A stretch of 64,000 bases of DNA, taken from the NCBI RefSeq assembly GCF_024323335.1, contig NC_066579.1, positions 133,912,354-133,976,353 on the forward strand, read 5' to 3'. Positions 1 through 10,263 of the stretch are shown here, in pieces (position 1 is the stretch's first letter; the number at the start of each line of letters is the position of its first letter). The DNA comes from Lathyrus oleraceus (lineage: Eukaryota > Streptophyta > Magnoliopsida > Fabales > Fabaceae). Under the pieces are notes generated by a model. The model saw only the letters and a program-made list of their open reading frames with translations, had not been told where the DNA came from and did no database searches. Position numbers and translations under genes: made by a program.

Positions 1-3000
1 TGCTTCAATTCTCGATCCTCGATCCTCATAGGTGATGTTTCAACAGTCAGGTTATCTCTCACCTGTACATCATCTATTTGGACTACATGCGACGGATCAG
101 GAATGTACCTCCTCAACTGAGACACATGAAAAACCTCATGCAAATTCGCAAGTGACGGCGGTAAAGCGATACGATAGGCTACCTCCCCTATCCTCTCCAA
201 AATCTGATAAGGACCAATAAATCGAGGTGTCAACTTCTTCGACTTCAAAGCTCGACCAACCCCAGTTATCGGAGTAACACGAAGAAACACATGATCTCCC
301 TCTTGAAACTCAAGTGACTTCCTCCTCTTGTCGTGATAACTCTTCTGACGACTCTGAGCAATTCTCATCTTCTCCTGAATCATCTTAATCTTTTCCATAG
401 TCTGTTGAACAATCTCCGGTCCAACCACAGCACTCTCACCGGACTCATACCAACATAAAGGCGTCCGACATCTCCTACCATACAAGGCTTCAAACGGTGC
501 CATACCAATGCTCGAATGAAAACTATTGTTGTAGGTAAACTCAATCAAAGGTAAATAACAATCCCAAGTACCTCCCTTTTCCAAAACACAAGCCCTCAAA
601 AGATCCTCCAGTGACTGAATCGTCCTCTCAGTCTGACCATCAGTCTGCGGATGATATGCAGAACTCAATCTCAGCTTAGTTCCCAAAGCCTTCTGCAAAC
701 CTTCCCAAAACTTCGATGTAAATCTAGGATCTCTGTCCGAAACAATACTCGACGGAATACCATGCAAACTTACAATCTTCTCAATATACAACTCGGCTAA
801 TCTCTCTAACGGATAATCCATTCTGATCGGAATGAAATGAGCCGATTTCGTCAATCTATCTACAATCACCCAAATAGCTTCAAAATTCTTACTTGTCCTC
901 GGTAAACCAGAAACAAAATCCATACTGATACTATCCCACTTCCACTCTGGAATAGCCAACGGTTGCATTAGCCCAGACGGCTTCTGATGCTCAATCTTCG
1001 ACTTCTGACAAGTCAAACAAGAATAAACAAAACTCGCAATTTCTCTTTTCATTCCCGGCCACCAAAATAATTTTTTCAAATCATGATACATCTTCGTAGC
1101 CTCAGGATGAATACTCAGGCCACTACGATGTCCTTCCTCAAGAATACTCTTCTTAAGTTCGGTAACATCCGGAATACACACCCGATTACCAAATTTCAAA
1201 ACACCATTCTCATCAACTCTGAATTCACCACCTTGATCTTGATTCACTAGAGTCAACTTATCAACCAAAAGCACATCGGATTTCTGACCCTCTCTAATCT
1301 CATCCAGAATACCACTCGTTAACTTCAACATTCCCAGTTTAACACTATTGTGAGTACTCTCACACACCAAACTCAAGTCTCTAAACTGCTCAATTAAATC
1401 CAATTCCTTAACCATTAACATAGACATATGCAATGATTTCCGACTCAATGCATCAGCCACTACGTTTGCTTTACCCGGATGGTAATTCAAACCAAAGTCA
1501 TAATCCTTCAGAAACTCTAACCATCTCCTCTGTCTCATATTCAGCTCTTTCTGATCAAACAAATACTTTAAACTTTTATGGTCACTGAAAACCTCAAATC
1601 TTGACCCGTACAAGTAATGCCTCCATAACTTCAGAACAAATACCACAGCTGCCAACTCTAAATCGTGTGTCGGATAGTTCCTCTCATGAACCCTCAGTTG
1701 TCTCGAAGCATAAGCTATAACCTGCTTATTCTGCATCAACACACCACCCAAGCCCAACAATGAAGCATCACAGTAAACCTCAAATGATTCCGACGAACTC
1801 GGTAATATCAGAATAGGAGCAGTAGTCAACCTTCTCTTTAACTCTTGGAAACCTTCTTCACATTTTGAGTCCCAAACAAACGCTTGCCCCTTTCTAGTCA
1901 ACATCGTCAACGGTAACGCCAACTTAGAAAATCCCTCAATGAATTTCCTATAATAACCAACCAAACCAAGAAAACTCCTTATCTCAGAAACTGACTTCGG
2001 AGCTTCCCACTTAGATACCGCTTCTATCTTAGAAGGATCAACAGCAACACCATCTCTTGAAATCACATGACCAAGAAAACTAACCTCTTCTAACCAAAAT
2101 TCACACTTGGACAGTTTAGCAAATAACTTCTTTTCTCGTAGAACTCCTAAAACCATTCTCAAATGCTCAGCATGCTCTTCTTCCGATTTCGAATACACCA
2201 AAATATCGTCAATAAACACCACAACAAACTTGTCTAGATACGGATGGAAAATCCTATTCATATACTCCATAAATACTCCAGGCGCATTAGTCACACCAAA
2301 AGGCATTACAGAATACTCATAATGTCCATACCTTGTTCTGAAAGCAGTCTTCTGAATATCCTCAGTTTTCACACGTATCTGAAGATACCCAGATCTCAAA
2401 TCTATTTTGCTGAACACACTCGCACCAACCAACTGATCCATCAAATCATCAATCCTCGGCAAAGGATACCGATTCTTGATCGTCACTTTATTCAGTTGCC
2501 TGTAGTCCACACACAACCTCATAGTACCTTCTTTCTTCTTAACCAATAACACTGGTGCACCCCACGGTGACACACTCGGACGAATAAATTTCTTATCCAA
2601 CAGATCTTCCAACTGACTCTTCAGTTCAGTTAACTCAACAGCAGACATACGGTACGGAGCCATCGACACCGGCCTAGTACCAGGTACCAAATCAATCGAG
2701 AACTCAACTTCACGCTCTGGCGGTAATTCATTCACTTCTTCCGGGAACACATCAGGAAAATCACACACCACAGCTAGGTCGCAAATCACCAGTTTATCTT
2801 TAGCCTCCAAAGTCGCTAACAGCATAAACAACTCTGCCCCATCTTCTACTGCCTCATTCACCTGCCTCGCTGATAGAAACAAATCCTTTCCTTCCTCAAT
2901 CTCAGGAAAGATCACAGTCTTATCAAAACAGTTGATATAAACTCGGTTACCCACCAACCAGTTCATACCCAGAATAACATCAATCTGCACTAGTGGAAGA

Positions 3001-3227
3001 CACACTAGGTCTATTCCAAAGTCTCTACCAAAAATACTCAAAGGACAATTTAAACAAACTGAAGTAGTAGTCACTGAACCCTTCGCAGGAGTATCAATCA
3101 CCATACTTCCATGCATCTCAGATATCTCTAACTTAAGTTTCACAGCATAATCCAAAGATATAAAGGAATGAGTCGCACCTGTGTCAATAATAGCTACAAG
3201 AGGAAAGCCATTAATATAACACGTACC
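1..3227 (-). pseudogene. Tekay/Del chromovirus pol (PR-RT-RNase H-integrase), runs off the left edge
   Basis: On the minus strand the frame stays open from the stop at 3228-3230 to base 1, about 1075 codons. The order seen is an aspartic protease (IDTGATHSF near 3170-3200), then reverse transcriptase with the VDYRQLN box near 2500 and the catalytic box FIDDILVYS near 2200. A Ty3-type RNase H follows near 1450-1850. The integrase has a zinc-binding region near 1000-1100, catalytic-core motifs near 730-960 and the motif [13 protein letters not shown] near 640. The last residues in the window (LRRYIPD, then MRIEDRE) lie where chromoviruses run into a chromodomain, which would be outside the window. 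This domain order and the three-knuckle gag upstream are typical of the Tekay/Del lineage. The frame itself is intact here, but it is separated from gag by nonsense codons, so I call the unit a pseudogene. Confidence 0.88.
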
Positions 3228-4253
3228 TCAGATCAAACGATCATCTGCAGAAGTCTCAGAACCCGATAAAGCAAAGACCTTGCCTCCCGACTGGTTCTCT
3301 CTCTTCGGTTTAGGACACTGTGGGCTAATATGACCCAACTCTCCACAGTTGAAACAAGTCACAGTCTTCGACCGGCACTCTGCAGCCAAATGACCACCTT
3401 TGCCACACTTGAAACACTTCCTCTCAGCACTGGTACACTCATGGACACGATGTCTAGCCTGACCACATCTGTAACACTTAGCAGGGGCACTAGAGTCTCC
3501 CCCACTAGGCCTCTTCATTCCACTCTGTCTCTGGAAACCTTTGCCAGCTGCATACAGTTTCCCACGATCATTCTGATTCTTGCCTTTTCTATCAACCCTC
3601 TGCTGATAGCTTTCCGCTCTGGCCTTGGTATCCTGTTCAAAAATCCTGCAACAGTCAACCAAATCAGAAAACACTCTAATCCGCTTATATCCAATAGCCT
3701 GCTTGATCTCGGGACGCAACCCGTTCTCAAACTTCACACATTTTGAAAATTCCCCAGTAGCCTCATCATAGGGAGTGTAATACTTCGACAGCTCTGTGAA
3801 CTTAGCAGCATACTCAGTAACAGACCGGTTGCCCTGCTTCAATTCCAAGAACTCTATCTCTTTCTTTCCTCTGACATCCTCTGGAAAGTACTTCCTCAGG
3901 AATCTCTCTCTGAACACAACCTAAGTGATCTCAGCATTCCCAGCAGATTCCAACTCAGTGCGGGTAGCAACCCACCAATCATCTGCTTCTTCTGACAGCA
4001 TATGCGTACCGAACCTGACCTTCTGGTTATCGGCACACTCAGTCACTCGGAAGATCCTCTCGATCTCCTTCAACCACTTCTGAGCACCATCTGGATCGTA
4101 TGCTCCCTTGAACATTGGAGGATTGTTCTTCTGGAACTCACTCAGTTGACGAGCAGCTCCCATTCCCACAACATTCGGATTTCCTCCAAGTACTCCAGCT
4201 AGCATACCCAGAGCCTCAGCAATCGCAGCATCGTCTCTACCTCTTCCAGCCAT
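3228..4253 (-). pseudogene. Tekay/Del chromovirus gag, interrupted by two in-frame stops
   Basis: The frame begins MAGRGRDDAAIAEALG at 4253 and encodes a Ty3-type Gag followed by three CCHC zinc knuckles between about 3340 and 3480 (CYRCGQARH, CFKCGKGGH and CFNCGELGH). Gag would coat the element RNA in cytoplasmic particles. A TAG at 3921-3923 falls between GNAEIT and VVFRERF, where related elements normally have Trp. A TGA at 3228-3230 falls just before the protease (DRLI, stop, GTCY), where related elements normally have Arg. Both are single C-to-T type changes, as expected from deamination of methylated cytosine. The reading frame is otherwise undisturbed, so the copy is fairly young but cannot make full Gag-Pol. 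The original residues are recalled family knowledge; the stops themselves are seen directly. Confidence 0.88.
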
Positions 4254-4363
4254 CTCTATTCTGAAAACCCAATCAAGCTAAAACAATAAGTACTGATAGG
4301 GTTACACAACACCTATCCCGTACAGGGAAAACAGAATAATTACGACTCGACTCGACCGACTAT

Positions 4364-4375
4364 GCTCTGATACCA
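4364..4375 (-). other. Primer binding site for initiator-Met tRNA (Tekay element)
   Basis: The minus strand reads TGGTATCAGAGC, the usual complement to the 3' end of plant initiator methionine tRNA. It lies 4 bases inside the LTR end at 4380. This fixes the element's orientation and the LTR boundary. Confidence 0.9.
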
Positions 4376-5053
4376 CTAATGTAACACCCTTCTAAAATAC
4401 CCCAAATATTTAATTAAAATAGCAATATATCAATCAGAGTAATTATGCAATTAAGGGTGTCACACAATCATTTCACACCATTCACCAAATAACTGTCATG
4501 CTCTTTTATTAATTCAAAACATAAAGCATTTGCACAATACGCAGCGGATAGAAATCAAATCAATCATGCAAAACATGTAACACATTACATGTAAAATTAT
4601 TCAACAAGGTAAAACATCCCGTCCCGATGTTACATCTATCAGAGCATGACCCACTAAGGAGACTACACTAGACTCCAAGCACTAGCTTCTACTCAATCAC
4701 TGCTCGTTACCTGAAAAATAGTTGTAAGGGTGAGTTCCTCAATCGATATAAAAAGCATTATAAAATATCATGTAATGCTAAGTAAATAACACATTAATCA
4801 CCCTAATTACATCACACATTCAGTAACGGCAACATCAACTCATACTCATAATCATACTCAACATAAACATCAAAACACACGTATAATATTGGAACACATT
4901 CATTCATATTATACACAATACATACATTATGCAATGAGACTCCATGCATGCGGTACCGACTATTCGTGAACATATAGTTCACCTCACCGATCAAATCCAG
5001 ATACGGCTACCAAGCCCACTAGTCCCACTCATTTGAGACCTAGTGACTCACTC

Positions 5054-5300
5054 ACTAATTCCTCACCACGGAAATTAGCTACCACCAACTCACTAATTCC
5101 TCACTATGGGAATTAGCTACCACCATACAGACTACAATATGCATGCTAAATCACCTAGCAATGCAAAATCATCAACAATAATCCACAATGATTTACTCAT
5201 TAATTCCTCACCATGGGAATTAGCTACCACCATAAAGGCCACAATATGCATGCTAATTCACCTAGCAATGCAACATCATTAACAACAATCCACAATGGAC
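5054..5300. repeat. Tandem repeat of about 105-110 bp inside the Tekay LTR
   Basis: The word ATTCCTCACCATGGGAATTA (with variants) recurs near 5057, 5095 and 5199. The following stretch, containing AATATGCATGCTAA and CACCTAGCAATGCAA, occurs twice (near 5136 and 5244). The nested solo LTR at 43013-44993 has a similar but diverged array, which supports a chromovirus origin for both. Confidence 0.7.
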
Positions 5301-5573
5301 ATATGCTCACACTCTAAGCCATAAAACAGTCCATTCACCAACACATGCATAATATATACATTCACAACATTATGCATATTTTCACACATCATCAGTATAT
5401 TTATCACATAATCATATCATGTCATGCCAATTAATCAATCACAGTATTAGCACACTCCACTAATACCTATACTGCTCAAAACAGCGGGAATTAATCCCTA
5501 TTACATCATATGCCAATATAGGCCAAACACCAATTATGCACACATTATTCAAATATTAATTTTTTCCAATTTC

Positions 5574-5838
5574 CAACAGTGTTAACCGGTTAACGCCCTG
5601 GGTTAACCGGTTAACGCAACACAGAACACGCTTTCTGGCAAAACTCAACAGTGTTAACCGGTTAACGCCCTGGGTTAACCGGTTAACGCAGATAGAACAG
5701 CAATTTCTCAGAAATCACAACAGTGTTAACCGGTTAACGCCCTGGGTTAACCGGTTAACGCAAGCAAAACAACAATATTTTCACAGTTCATAACAGTGTT
5801 AACCGGTTAACACCCTGGGTTAACCAGTTAACGCAAGA
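5574..5838. repeat. Four 72-bp tandem repeats carrying eight copies of a 14-bp palindrome
   Basis: Units start at 5574, 5646, 5718 and 5790, a constant 72-base period. Each unit has two copies of GTTAACCGGTTAAC, a perfect palindrome, separated by GCCCTGG. Of the eight palindromes only the last is altered (one base). The 25 or so bases between pairs vary far more than the palindrome pairs. Confidence 0.92.
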
Positions 5839-6417
5839 CAGAAAGCTGTTCCTGCGCTAACACGAAGCAGAATGCAGAATTCTCCGCATTTTCCGCCGTT
5901 GGAGGACTTCCGGACCTCCGATTCCGATTCCGTAAAAAGCTATACGTTCGGGAAATCACAACTCACACAAATACAGATTCAATTACAGTTTTCACATCAT
6001 CTATTCATCATAATTTTTCAACATTCATAATCCAATTAGGGTCAAATCAACGGCTTATCACTACCCATTACATGTTAACCCATAATACCCATTAACCGAC
6101 GATAAACCCCCCTTACCTGAGTTAATCCGGCGAATCTTTTAGCCTCAAGCTCTTCTCTTCTCCAACCTTCTTCCTCTTGCTCTGCCTCTTTGCCCTTTTC
6201 CTCTTTTCAGCCGCTTCTCTGCTTTCACGTGAAAACTCTTTTTGCCAAAATGGAACTCTTTTTTCCTTATTTCCAACTTATATATATTTTCCAATAATTA
6301 TTATTCCAATAATAATAATAATAATAATATTCCAATAATTCCAATTATTTAATTAAATTAATAAATATAATATTAACTTAAATTAAATAATTATCTTATT
6401 TTTATCGGGGTGTTACA

Positions 6418-8277
6418 GCATCCACATGGCACAAACCCTAAGAAATTACAGACGCCGGAGCTACAGTCTCTGGTCGTCTTCTCCGACCACAAGCACGGCG
6501 GCGACAACCAAATTTTTTCCAGAAATTAGAAAGGCATACATCATTCGAACCGCCTTCTCACATAGAATCCAAATATCAAATCAAATTCATCTAATTCTTC
6601 CTAGATTTTCTAGATCGAATGAAAACATTTTCATGATCAAAACTTACAGTTCATCATACAACCTCAATACTCAACCAAATTCAGATCTAAACATATGTAC
6701 GAGCTCTACACAACAGGATCTACACATTTATTATCATAAAACAGCAAAAAGAGATGATGAATTTCGAATCACCTTGAGATGGAGGTTTCTGAAATCGTGT
6801 TCTCAAGCGCTCTACAGCTCCAGATCTTCTCCTTTGATCTTGCCTTGAAGCTTTGTGCAAACAGGAACACTTGAAACCACTTGATTCTACTTCAATTTTC
6901 AAATTCCATCGCCATGCTCATGTACATGAACTGCTCGAATTCTGGCTTGATTGATCCAAACAGATGATGATTCTTGATCAGTGAAGGATGATGATCAAGA
7001 ATATGCAATAATTTTTGGTGTTTGTGTGGAGAAAATCAAAATTCTAAGTGAGAGAAAATGGAGGGAGTTTTGAATTTTCAGATCTGAATTGGTTCTGTTA
7101 TGCAGTTATGATTAGGGTTTGAGCTTATATATGCCTTGTTAATGATGCTGCTAATCACACTTTCCATTTGTTAATCAAGATTAAGGAGTTTTGGAGCAAT
7201 TTGCAAAAATGCAAAATTGGCTAGCATGGCCATACTACACGTGCAATCTCCCATGCTGAGCTTCTAATTCACACAAAATCATCCAATGGTCATGCTTTGA
7301 TGTTTAATTTGCTTGCACCTTAAGCCAAAAATGAATAATGAATATTTTCTTCAAAATGCACATGTATGAAATAGTGAGAACACAAGCCATGATTCCTTTG
7401 CATAATTGAGCCAAATGATGTCATTTTGAGATGTCTTGCACATAAAGAGCATTTTGCAAAAAGAATGGACCAAATTGGAGCGTTGTATCAAAAGTTAGGC
7501 CATTTTAAATTTCCATGCACACCTTGTGATCAAATGACCATAACTTCTCAACCATTCATCATATGGACATGAATTAGGACTTTTTGGAAAGGGGAAACAA
7601 AGATCTACAACTTTCATGTTCACCAAAAATCCATTTGAAACTTCTTTAACATTGACAAGTCAATTGAATATGGACTAAAAACTTCCCAAATTTGGAAACT
7701 TTGAATTATAGGTCATTTTCCATTTTTAGTAACTTTTGCCATGACCTTTGAATCTTCAAGATGGAAGTTTAGAATGAAGAATAGGCCTCATTTGAACATT
7801 ATTGAGGTGTCTCAACTCATTTCCCCACCTCATAGCCCTCAGTTGACTGCACAGTTGACTTTTTTGGGTCCTCAAATGACCTTGAAATGTCTGGATGAAC
7901 TTGAGCCTTTACCACTTGATGAAATGGCTTCAAAATGAAACCCTAGCTAATGTAAGCTTCTTATAATGATCATGTGGTCCTCATCTCAAGAAAAATACCT
8001 CATCTCTTACACAAAGGATCTTCTTGAAGCTCTTGACCTGATGATTGCTTGAGCTACAACAAAAGATGTTAATGACATATTTTTGTGCTTTTGGTTAGTA
8101 AACAAAAATGAGAAAAGCAATGATATACAATTCAAGCATGCTTTGTGATCTCAAACCACTCACAAGAGATCCCTACCCAAAGGGAAAGGGAGCCAAGATG
8201 CTCAATGATCCTTGAGGCTATGCAATGCAATGTTATGATGCCATGAGGGATCTTAGGGACAAAATTGGGGTCTTACA
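6418..8277 (-). repeat. Ogre-type LTR fragment (5' end of an LTR)
   Basis: The minus strand starts at 8277 with TGTAAGACCCCAATTTTG and CCCTAAGATCCCTCATG, almost the same start as the solo LTR at 46211. A TATA-like box (minus strand TATATAAG, 7124-7131) lies about 1.15 kb in, followed by the CTCAAACCCTAATC stretch. The other end is cut by the Tekay LTR at 6417, so the rest of this Ogre element lies outside the window. A 140-codon plus-strand frame at 6426-6848 lies in this LTR. I treat it as chance because it runs antisense to the LTR and resembles nothing I recognise. Confidence 0.75.
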
Positions 8278-8795
8278 ATAAGAAAAATCAAGATTGATGT
8301 ATGGTTAATGATTAGCAGGATTGCAATTGTTAAGGTTTTGATATAGTGAAGCCATATTAGATATCACTTAGGACTAGGGATACCCTATGGTTACCGAATT
8401 ATTCTTGTTAAATTAAAATTACTTGGTTTCATCATAATCACCTGAGGATTCAGAGGTTAGGTTGAATACCAAAGGTTTCCCTCCGAGGTCTTAGGGGGAA
8501 ACAATCTTAAGATCTGGTAATTGAAACAATTCTCATTATTAAGGAGATATACACTCAAGGGTCATTACAAGAGATTTTCACACACCATCCTTAGCATATT
8601 ACTATCATCTGTGAACATATTTATTTTGTTTTATTTTCCCTTACAGTGAATTTTACAAAACCCCAACTATTACTTTTGTTCAATTGAGTGACTATTTTCA
8701 CATATATTGCTGCGTAATCCTCGAGATCGATCTTTGGGAAACATCCCTATTATTACTACATCGGCAAAATAGTACACTTGCTACTTTCCCGATCA
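8278..8795 (+). repeat. 5' LTR remnant of Athila element A
   Basis: This stretch aligns base for base with 17521-18035 over about 515 bases with scattered substitutions, including CAAGATTGATGTAT and TACCCTATGGTTACCG. It ends at GATCA, followed by the primer binding site. Its 5' part is missing because the Ogre-type LTR ends at 8277, so Ogre probably inserted into this LTR. Confidence 0.88.
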
Positions 8796-8801
8796 AGTTT
8801 T

Positions 8802-8819
8802 TGGCGCCGTTGTCGGGGA
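8802..8819 (+). other. Primer binding site for Asp tRNA (element A)
   Basis: TGGCGCCGTTGTCGGGGA matches the complement of the 3' end of plant tRNA-Asp with one mismatch (T for C in GTTGC). It lies 6 bases after the LTR end at 8795. tRNA-Asp priming is typical of the Athila/Tat branch of Ty3/gypsy elements. Confidence 0.88.
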
Positions 8820-8941
8820 TTGCTAAATATAAGTTTAAATTATCTCAATTAAAATTTTGTTGCTCTGCAACTACAATTTATTTTTCGTTATGTTGAATAT
8901 TTTATTTTTATTATATCAACTAATCCGTGTCTGATATTTGT

Positions 8942-10263
8942 ATGTAAGGTAAGGCCTCAACTGATTTTCCTTTTGATGCGGAAATCGAGAGAACCTTGCG
9001 GGCAAGACTCAGACAAGCTCGATTAGCCAGATTGGAATCAGACGAAGAACAACTTTCCATCGATTCAGGTTCAGATTCAAGTTCTAATAGAGAGATCGAA
9101 ATTATGGCTGAAGCTCCACCGCCACCAGAAAGACTGTTGGGAGACTACGGAGGTGAAAATGCACAAACCGACATATTAACTATTGTCAACCAAGCAGTGA
9201 ACGTGGCTAATTTCCAGCTGCGCCCGAGTACCATTAATCATCTTGAAAGGAAGCATTTTATTGGAAATGTGAATGAAGATGCAAACAAGCATTTGCATAG
9301 GTTTTCGACCATGAGCAACACTAAAAAATTGATGGTCACACCGAAGAAGCCAACAAATTGAGAATGTTCCTGTTTACCTTAGCGGAAGAAGCTGAAGAAT
9401 GGTTTTATTCCCTACCTGCCGGTAGCATCACATCTTGGGAAGAAATGGAAAAAGCCTTCCTGAATGAGTATTTTCCAACATCGGTATTTTTGCGGAAGAG
9501 GTATGAAATTCTGAATTTTAAGCAGAAGGACGAGGAAACTTTGGGAGACGCTTACAAGAGATTCAAGAGAGTCCTAGTAGCCTGCCCAACTCATAATATG
9601 GATGCAACTGAACATATGGAGATGTTTGTGAATTGTCTCAAAATAAAGACTAAACAACTGATTGATACTGCAGCCGGTAGTTCCACAAATTTTTCAATAG
9701 CCATCGGTATCAAGAAGATCATTGAAGCTATTGCTGCTAATGAGCACATGGAGTTGTATGATAGGTGTCAAAGCAAACCAGAAGGGGTTATAGATTTAAA
9801 GTTGGAAACTAATAAAATCCGTATTGAAGATACTGTAGCTGTTGAAGTTGATAAGAAGCTGAAGGCGATGAATATAGGTACCCAACAGGTGGCACATGTC
9901 CAACCGACTCCTACTGTCTGTTGTGAAATTTGTAGTGGTATGCACAAAACTGTGTATTGTTTTACAACTCCTCAATAAGTGGAGGAAATCAAATTTTTGA
10001 AGCAGAACAAACGTTATTCCAACACGTACAATCCGGGTTGGAAGAATCATCCCAACTTCTCATGGAAAGACGAAAAAGGAACAGCCCCTCAACATGGTCA
10101 GTACCAAACTCAATATCAACAAAAACAGCAGCAACATGCCCCTAAGAAAGCTGATTGGGAAATTGCTATTGAAAGAATGGCAGCTCATAATGTTCAATTT
10201 CAAGAAGAAACCTGGAACAATTAGAAGAACACCACAACATCCGTAAATAATCTTGAAGTCCAA
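8942..10263 (+). pseudogene. Athila element A gag, with stops and a frameshift
   Basis: An ATG at 8942 is followed at once by TAA; the frame then reads DFPFDAEIERTLR, a typical Athila Gag start. A frameshift lies in the A-run near 9325-9335. The capsid-like part continues from 9358 (LAEEAEEWFYSLP, FLNEYFP, LNFKQKDEETL). A short CCHC-like knuckle (CCEICSGMHKTVYC) lies near 9925-9960. In-frame stops at 9976-9978 and 10222-10224 follow, and the downstream parts (NPGWKNHPNFSW, then the region before 10264) stay in the same frame. Gag would form the element's particle. At least three stops and one frameshift make this copy inactive. Confidence 0.85.

Larger units (their letters stand above)
4380..6417 (-). 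repeat. 5' LTR of the Tekay/Del chromovirus (2038 bp)
   Basis: On the plus strand the block starts TGTAACACCC and ends GGGTGTTACA, a perfect terminal inverted pair. The primer binding site follows directly on one side. A TATA-like run (6279-6286 on the plus strand, TATATATA) lies about 130 bases from the 6417 end and could be the LTR promoter; this is inference. The LTR holds two repeat arrays, annotated separately. The matching 3' LTR is outside the window, so the target-site duplication cannot be checked. Sequence beyond 6417 belongs to an Ogre-type LTR, which was probably the insertion target. Confidence 0.88.

Noticed and set aside
5054..5838. Repeat arrays as a CRISPR array or satellite
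   Set aside because: They are direct repeats within an LTR of a plant retrotransposon. The spacers are too similar and too few for CRISPR, and the copies are too few for a satellite.
6426..6848. 140-codon plus-strand frame starting MAQTLRNYRRRS
   Set aside because: It lies in an Ogre-type LTR and antisense to it, has no recognisable motif, and LTRs of this size contain such frames by chance.
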